Shown: positions 61,077 through 64,000 of the stretch, one piece after another
Layout: every line of letters begins with the position of its first letter
Position numbering within the stretch: the stretch's first letter is position 1
Source: Janthinobacterium sp. PAMC25594
GTDB lineage: Bacteria > Pseudomonadota > Gammaproteobacteria > Burkholderiales > Burkholderiaceae_D
Direction of reading: 5' to 3'
Assembly (NCBI RefSeq): GCF_019443505.1
Contig: NZ_CP080377.1
Span: 5,952,001-6,016,000, forward strand
DNA length: 64,000 nucleotides
Program-made: the position numbers and the translations under genes
Notes under the pieces: model-generated
Told to the model about the DNA's origin: nothing
Seen by the model: the letters and a program-made list of their open reading frames with translations, nothing else
Databases searched by the model: none

Positions 61077-63071
61077 TTAGCCGAGTTTCTCTAACTGATC
61101 CTGCAGATCGAGCCATTCCGCTTCCAGCTGCGCCAGGTCCTTGGTGAAGAAGGTCTGGTCGGCCAGCAACTGCTTCAGCTTGGCCTTGTTGGCGGCGTCG
61201 TAGATGGTCGGCTCGCCCAGCTTGGCTTCCGTTTCCGCCTTTTGCGCGTTGCGCTTGGCGATCTGCTCTTCCTGGCGCTTGATCTTGTTTTCGATCGGCT
61301 TGCGCAAGGCGGCGGCCTTCTGGCGGTCTTCCGCTTCCTGGCGCTTGTCGCGCACGGGCGCGGCAGGAGCGGCGGCCGCTACCGCTACCGGTGAGACGAC
61401 AGGGAAGTCCGTCTTGTTGGCCTTGCCGGCGGCCGGCAGCACATCGGTACCTTTACCCAGCTTGGTCTTGAACAGCCAATCCTTGTAGTCGTCCAGGTCG
61501 CCGTCGAACGGTTGCAGCTTGCCGTCGGCCACGATGATGAATTCGTCGGTGGTGGCGCGCAGCAAATGGCGATCATGGGAAACGACGACCAAGGTGCCTT
61601 CGAACTGCGCCAGCGCTTCCGTCAGTGCTTCGCGCGTTTCCAGATCCAAGTGGTTGGTCGGTTCATCGAGCAGCAGCAGGTTCGGACGCTGCCAGACGAT
61701 CAGGGCCAGCGCCAAACGGGCTTTTTCGCCGCCCGAGAATGGGGCGATCGAGGCGGTGACCATGTTGCCGGGGAAGTTGAAGCCACCCAGGAAGTTGCGC
61801 AGTTCCTGCTCGCGCACGGTAGGGGCGATCTTCGACAGATGCCACAGCGGCGATTCGTCGTGGCGCAGCATTTCCACCTGGTGCTGGGCGAAGTAGCCGA
61901 TGTTGAGGCCCTTGCCCATGGTGGCGTCGCCCGTCAGCGGCATCAGTTCGCCGGCGATGGTCTTGATCAGGGTCGATTTGCCGGCGCCGTTCTGGCCCAG
62001 CAAGCCGATACGCTGGCCGATCTGCAGCGAAAACTTGATGCCGTTGACGATGGTTTTATGCGTGATTTCGCCCGTCGCTTCGTTTTCGATCTTGTAGCCC
62101 GCGTCGACGTCTTCCATCACCATCAGCGGATTCGGCGCGCTCAATGGCTCGCGGAATTCGAACGAGAATTCGGCGGCGGCGCGCAATGGCGCCAACTCTT
62201 CCATCTTCGCCAGCGCCTTCATGCGGCTTTGCGCCTGGCGCGCCTTCGAGGCTTGCGCCTTGAAGCGGTTCACGAACGATTCCAGATGGGCACGCTTGCG
62301 CTGCTGCTTTTCCAGCGCGCCGGCGGCCAGGATCATCTGCGCCGCGCGCTGGCGCTCGAAGCTCGAATAGTTGCCCGAATAGCGTTTCAGCTTGCGTTCG
62401 TCGATATGCACGACCACGTTGACCACTTCATCGAGGAAGTCGCGATCATGGGAAATGATTAATAAGGTGCCGGCATAGCGCTTGAGCCAGTCTTCCAGCC
62501 AGATGATGGCGTCCAGATCCAAGTGGTTGGTCGGTTCATCGAGCAGCAGCAGGTCGGACGGGCACATCAGCGCTTGCGCCAGGTTCAAGCGCATGCGCCA
62601 GCCGCCGGAGAAGCTGGCGACCGGTTGCTGCATCTGGTCCAGCGTGAAGCCCAGGCCCAGCAGCAACTGTTCGCCGCGCGATTGCACGGTATAGGCGTCG
62701 GCATCGGCCAGCGCGCTGTACATGTTGCCGATGGCGATGCCGTTTTCCGTGCTTTCCGGTTGCGACTCGAGATGCGCCAGCTCCGCTTCCAGTTTGCGCA
62801 GGGTGATGTCGCCATCGATCGCGTAGTCGAGCGCGGCACGGTCCAGCGGCGGCGTTTCCTGCGCCACGTAAGCCACGCGCCATTTGGCGGGGAAATCGAT
62901 CTCGCCCTGGTCAGGGTGCAATTCGCCACGCATCATGGCGAACAGGCTCGATTTGCCCGCGCCATTGGCGCCGATCAGGCCGATCTTGTCGCCCGGATTG
63001 AGGGTGACATCGACTTGTTCGAGCAACGGTTTGATGCCGCGCATCAGGCTTACTTGTAGGAAACGTATCAT
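61077..63071 (-). CDS. ABC-F family ATPase (YheS/Uup-like)
   Basis: A 664-aa soluble ABC protein with two ATPase domains: Walker A GANGAGKSS and GQNGAGKST, signatures SFSGGWRMRL and FSGGEKARLAL, and Walker B LLLLDEPTNHLDL twice. The linker (ERQRAAQMILAAGALEKQQRKR) is the ABC-F interdomain helix pair, and a C-terminal Lys-rich coiled coil (about residues 585-660) is like YheS. Such proteins act on ribosomes at the E site. No membrane domain. Followed (convergent) by the terminator shared with cheW. Confidence 0.93.
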   Translation of the reverse strand: MIRFLQVSLMRGIKPLLEQVDVTLNPGDKIGLIGANGAGKSSLFAMMRGELHPDQGEIDFPAKWRVAYVAQETPPLDRAALDYAIDGDITLRKLEAELAHLESQPESTENGIAIGNMYSALADADAYTVQSRGEQLLLGLGFTLDQMQQPVASFSGGWRMRLNLAQALMCPSDLLLLDEPTNHLDLDAIIWLEDWLKRYAGTLLIISHDRDFLDEVVNVVVHIDERKLKRYSGNYSSFERQRAAQMILAAGALEKQQRKRAHLESFVNRFKAQASKARQAQSRMKALAKMEELAPLRAAAEFSFEFREPLSAPNPLMVMEDVDAGYKIENEATGEITHKTIVNGIKFSLQIGQRIGLLGQNGAGKSTLIKTIAGELMPLTGDATMGKGLNIGYFAQHQVEMLRHDESPLWHLSKIAPTVREQELRNFLGGFNFPGNMVTASIAPFSGGEKARLALALIVWQRPNLLLLDEPTNHLDLETREALTEALAQFEGTLVVVSHDRHLLRATTDEFIIVADGKLQPFDGDLDDYKDWLFKTKLGKGTDVLPAAGKANKTDFPVVSPVAVAAAAPAAPVRDKRQEAEDRQKAAALRKPIENKIKRQEEQIAKRNAQKAETEAKLGEPTIYDAANKAKLKQLLADQTFFTKDLAQLEAEWLDLQDQLEKLG

Positions 63072-63120
63072 TTTTTTCTTTGTAGAGGCTGGGGTTTAAC
63101 CCTCGCCGTAAAAACATCGT

Positions 63121-63202
63121 GTAGGTCGGATTAGCCCGAAGGGCGTAATCCGACGGGTGCCGCACAGGCATGTCGGATTACGCTACGCTAATCCGACCTA
63201 CC
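63121..63202. repeat. REP-like palindrome (GTAGGTCGG family)
   Basis: Outer arms GTAGGTCGGATTAG (63121-63134) and CTAATCCGACCTAC (63188-63201) enclose two inner arms (GTAATCCGAC and GTCGGATTAC). Same family as 26689-26796. Lies between prmB and the ABC-F gene. Confidence 0.8.
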
Positions 63203-63209
63203 AAGTCGA

Positions 63210-64000
63210 TTAAACCAATTTGAGCTGCTCGGCCGTCAGCAGGAACACCATGTCGTCGCCGGCGCTGGTCGTCAGCCAGGTCAGGCCCAGCTCGCCGAAG
63301 GCCGCTTCCGCGTAGGCGCGTTCGTTGCCGATTTCAATCATCAGGATGCCATCGTCCGTCAGGCGTTCGGCCGCGCCGGCGATGATCTTGCGCACCAGGT
63401 CCATGCCGTCGCTGCCGCCGTCGAGGGCGATTTGCGGTTCGGCCAGGTATTCCTGGGGCAGCGTGCCCATCGACGCGGAATTCACGTACGGCGGGTTGCT
63501 GATGATCAAATCATATTTCTTGGCCGGCACGTTGGTGTACAGGTCCGATTCGATCAGGGTCACGCGATCCTGCAGCTTGTACGTGTCGACGTTGCGCTTG
63601 GCCACGGCTAGCGCGTCGGCGGAAATGTCCACCGCGTCCACTGCTGCGTTCGGGAAGGCGTCGGCCATCATGATAGCCAGGCAGCCCGAACCGGTGCACA
63701 GTTCCAGGATGTTTTCCACGGCTTCCGGTTCCGCCACCCATGGCGAAAAGTATTCAGGGATCAGTTCGGCGATGAAGGAGCGGGGCACGATCACGCGCTC
63801 GTCGACATAAAAGTTGTAGGTGCCCAGCCAGCCTTCCTTGGTGATGTAGGCGGCCGGCACGCGGTCGATGCTGCGGCGGTCGATGACCGTCATCACGTTG
63901 GCGATTTCCGACGGCAGCAGCTTGGCGTCGAGAAACGGTTCGAGCTTGTCGAGCGGCAACTTCAAGGTGTGCAGGATCAGATAGGCCGCTTCGTCGAACG
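63210..64000 (-). CDS. prmB: Ribosomal protein L3 glutamine methyltransferase PrmB (5' end outside window)
   Basis: An N5-glutamine SAM-dependent methyltransferase. It has the L3-specific region YITKEGWLGTYNFYVDERVIVPRSFIAELI, the SAM motif LELCTGSGCLAIMMA, and the substrate motif IISNPPYVNSASM. The reading frame is open to the window edge (FDEAAYLILHTLKLPL), so the start is beyond base 64000; an apparent TTG start at 63965 is internal. Confidence 0.94.
   Translation of the reverse strand, partial: FDEAAYLILHTLKLPLDKLEPFLDAKLLPSEIANVMTVIDRRSIDRVPAAYITKEGWLGTYNFYVDERVIVPRSFIAELIPEYFSPWVAEPEAVENILELCTGSGCLAIMMADAFPNAAVDAVDISADALAVAKRNVDTYKLQDRVTLIESDLYTNVPAKKYDLIISNPPYVNSASMGTLPQEYLAEPQIALDGGSDGMDLVRKIIAGAAERLTDDGILMIEIGNERAYAEAAFGELGLTWLTTSAGDDMVFLLTAEQLKLV

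Noticed and set aside
1..64000. CRISPR arrays, tRNA or rRNA genes
   Set aside because: I saw no regularly spaced repeats, and no tRNA or rRNA signature; the island is not in a tRNA gene.

Overview
The window is from a high-GC betaproteobacterium. Gene content (FapA-like polymer protein, EnvZ/OmpR pair, PrmB, ABC-F ATPase, single chemotaxis genes) and codon use look like Oxalobacteraceae (Janthinobacterium, Massilia or Duganella relatives). This is inferred from protein style only; no rRNA or other marker gene is present.

Layout. 1-3.4 kb: the end of an RND efflux operon (inner-membrane pump plus outer-membrane lipoprotein). 3.5-8.3 kb: a CheB/CheR/PAS hybrid translationally coupled to a multi-PAS histidine kinase. 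8.4-10.5 kb: an S46 dipeptidyl-peptidase. 10.7-18.7 kb: a type VI secretion module with VgrG, a phospholipase D effector and two tandem Sel1-repeat lipoproteins that look like duplicated immunity genes. 19-24.4 kb: a TetR regulator divergent from a DUF2867 gene, then a PnuC-type transporter and a NadR-like kinase that converge on a TonB receptor preceded by a clear TPP riboswitch; together they suggest vitamin (probably thiamine) salvage. 24.5-32 kb: an iron alcohol dehydrogenase, a ferritin-like cargo-type protein without its metal ligands, an Imm26-like protein, EnvZ/OmpR, a small exported protein, a FapA/DUF342 protein and ArfB.

At 32.32 kb a cheW gene stops after the codons for L-D-R-F-S-E, and its remaining two thirds resume at about 60.70 kb. 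The 28.4 kb between is a mobile island, visibly AT-richer than its surroundings. Its right end carries three overlapping tyrosine recombinase genes plus a small helix-turn-helix/coiled-coil gene, a Tn554-like set. Both outer edges carry a GTAAC...GTTAC inverted repeat. Cargo includes an H-NS-like silencer, a possible nuclease-fold protein, a HEPN-like protein, a degenerate integrase and several insertion sequences, one nested inside another.

The main cargo (39.66-52.13 kb) is a complete class I lanthipeptide gene cluster that I do not recognise as described: two divergent precursor genes with nearly identical leaders ending in GG and Cys-rich cores, a strong hairpin after the second precursor, LanC, full-length LanB, an HlyD-type adaptor, an ABC exporter with a C39 leader peptidase, a JmjC/cupin Fe(II)/2-oxoglutarate oxygenase, and a secreted double S41 peptidase. 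The leader style (LNKxT...GG), the S41 subfamily and the low GC recall Bacteroidota clusters, so the cargo was probably acquired from a distant donor. LanB and LanC would install the rings, the oxygenase probably hydroxylates the peptide, C39-ABC/HlyD would cut the leader and export, and the S41 protein may finish processing or protect the host.

After cheW the chromosome continues with an ABC-F ATPase and prmB, which runs off the right edge.
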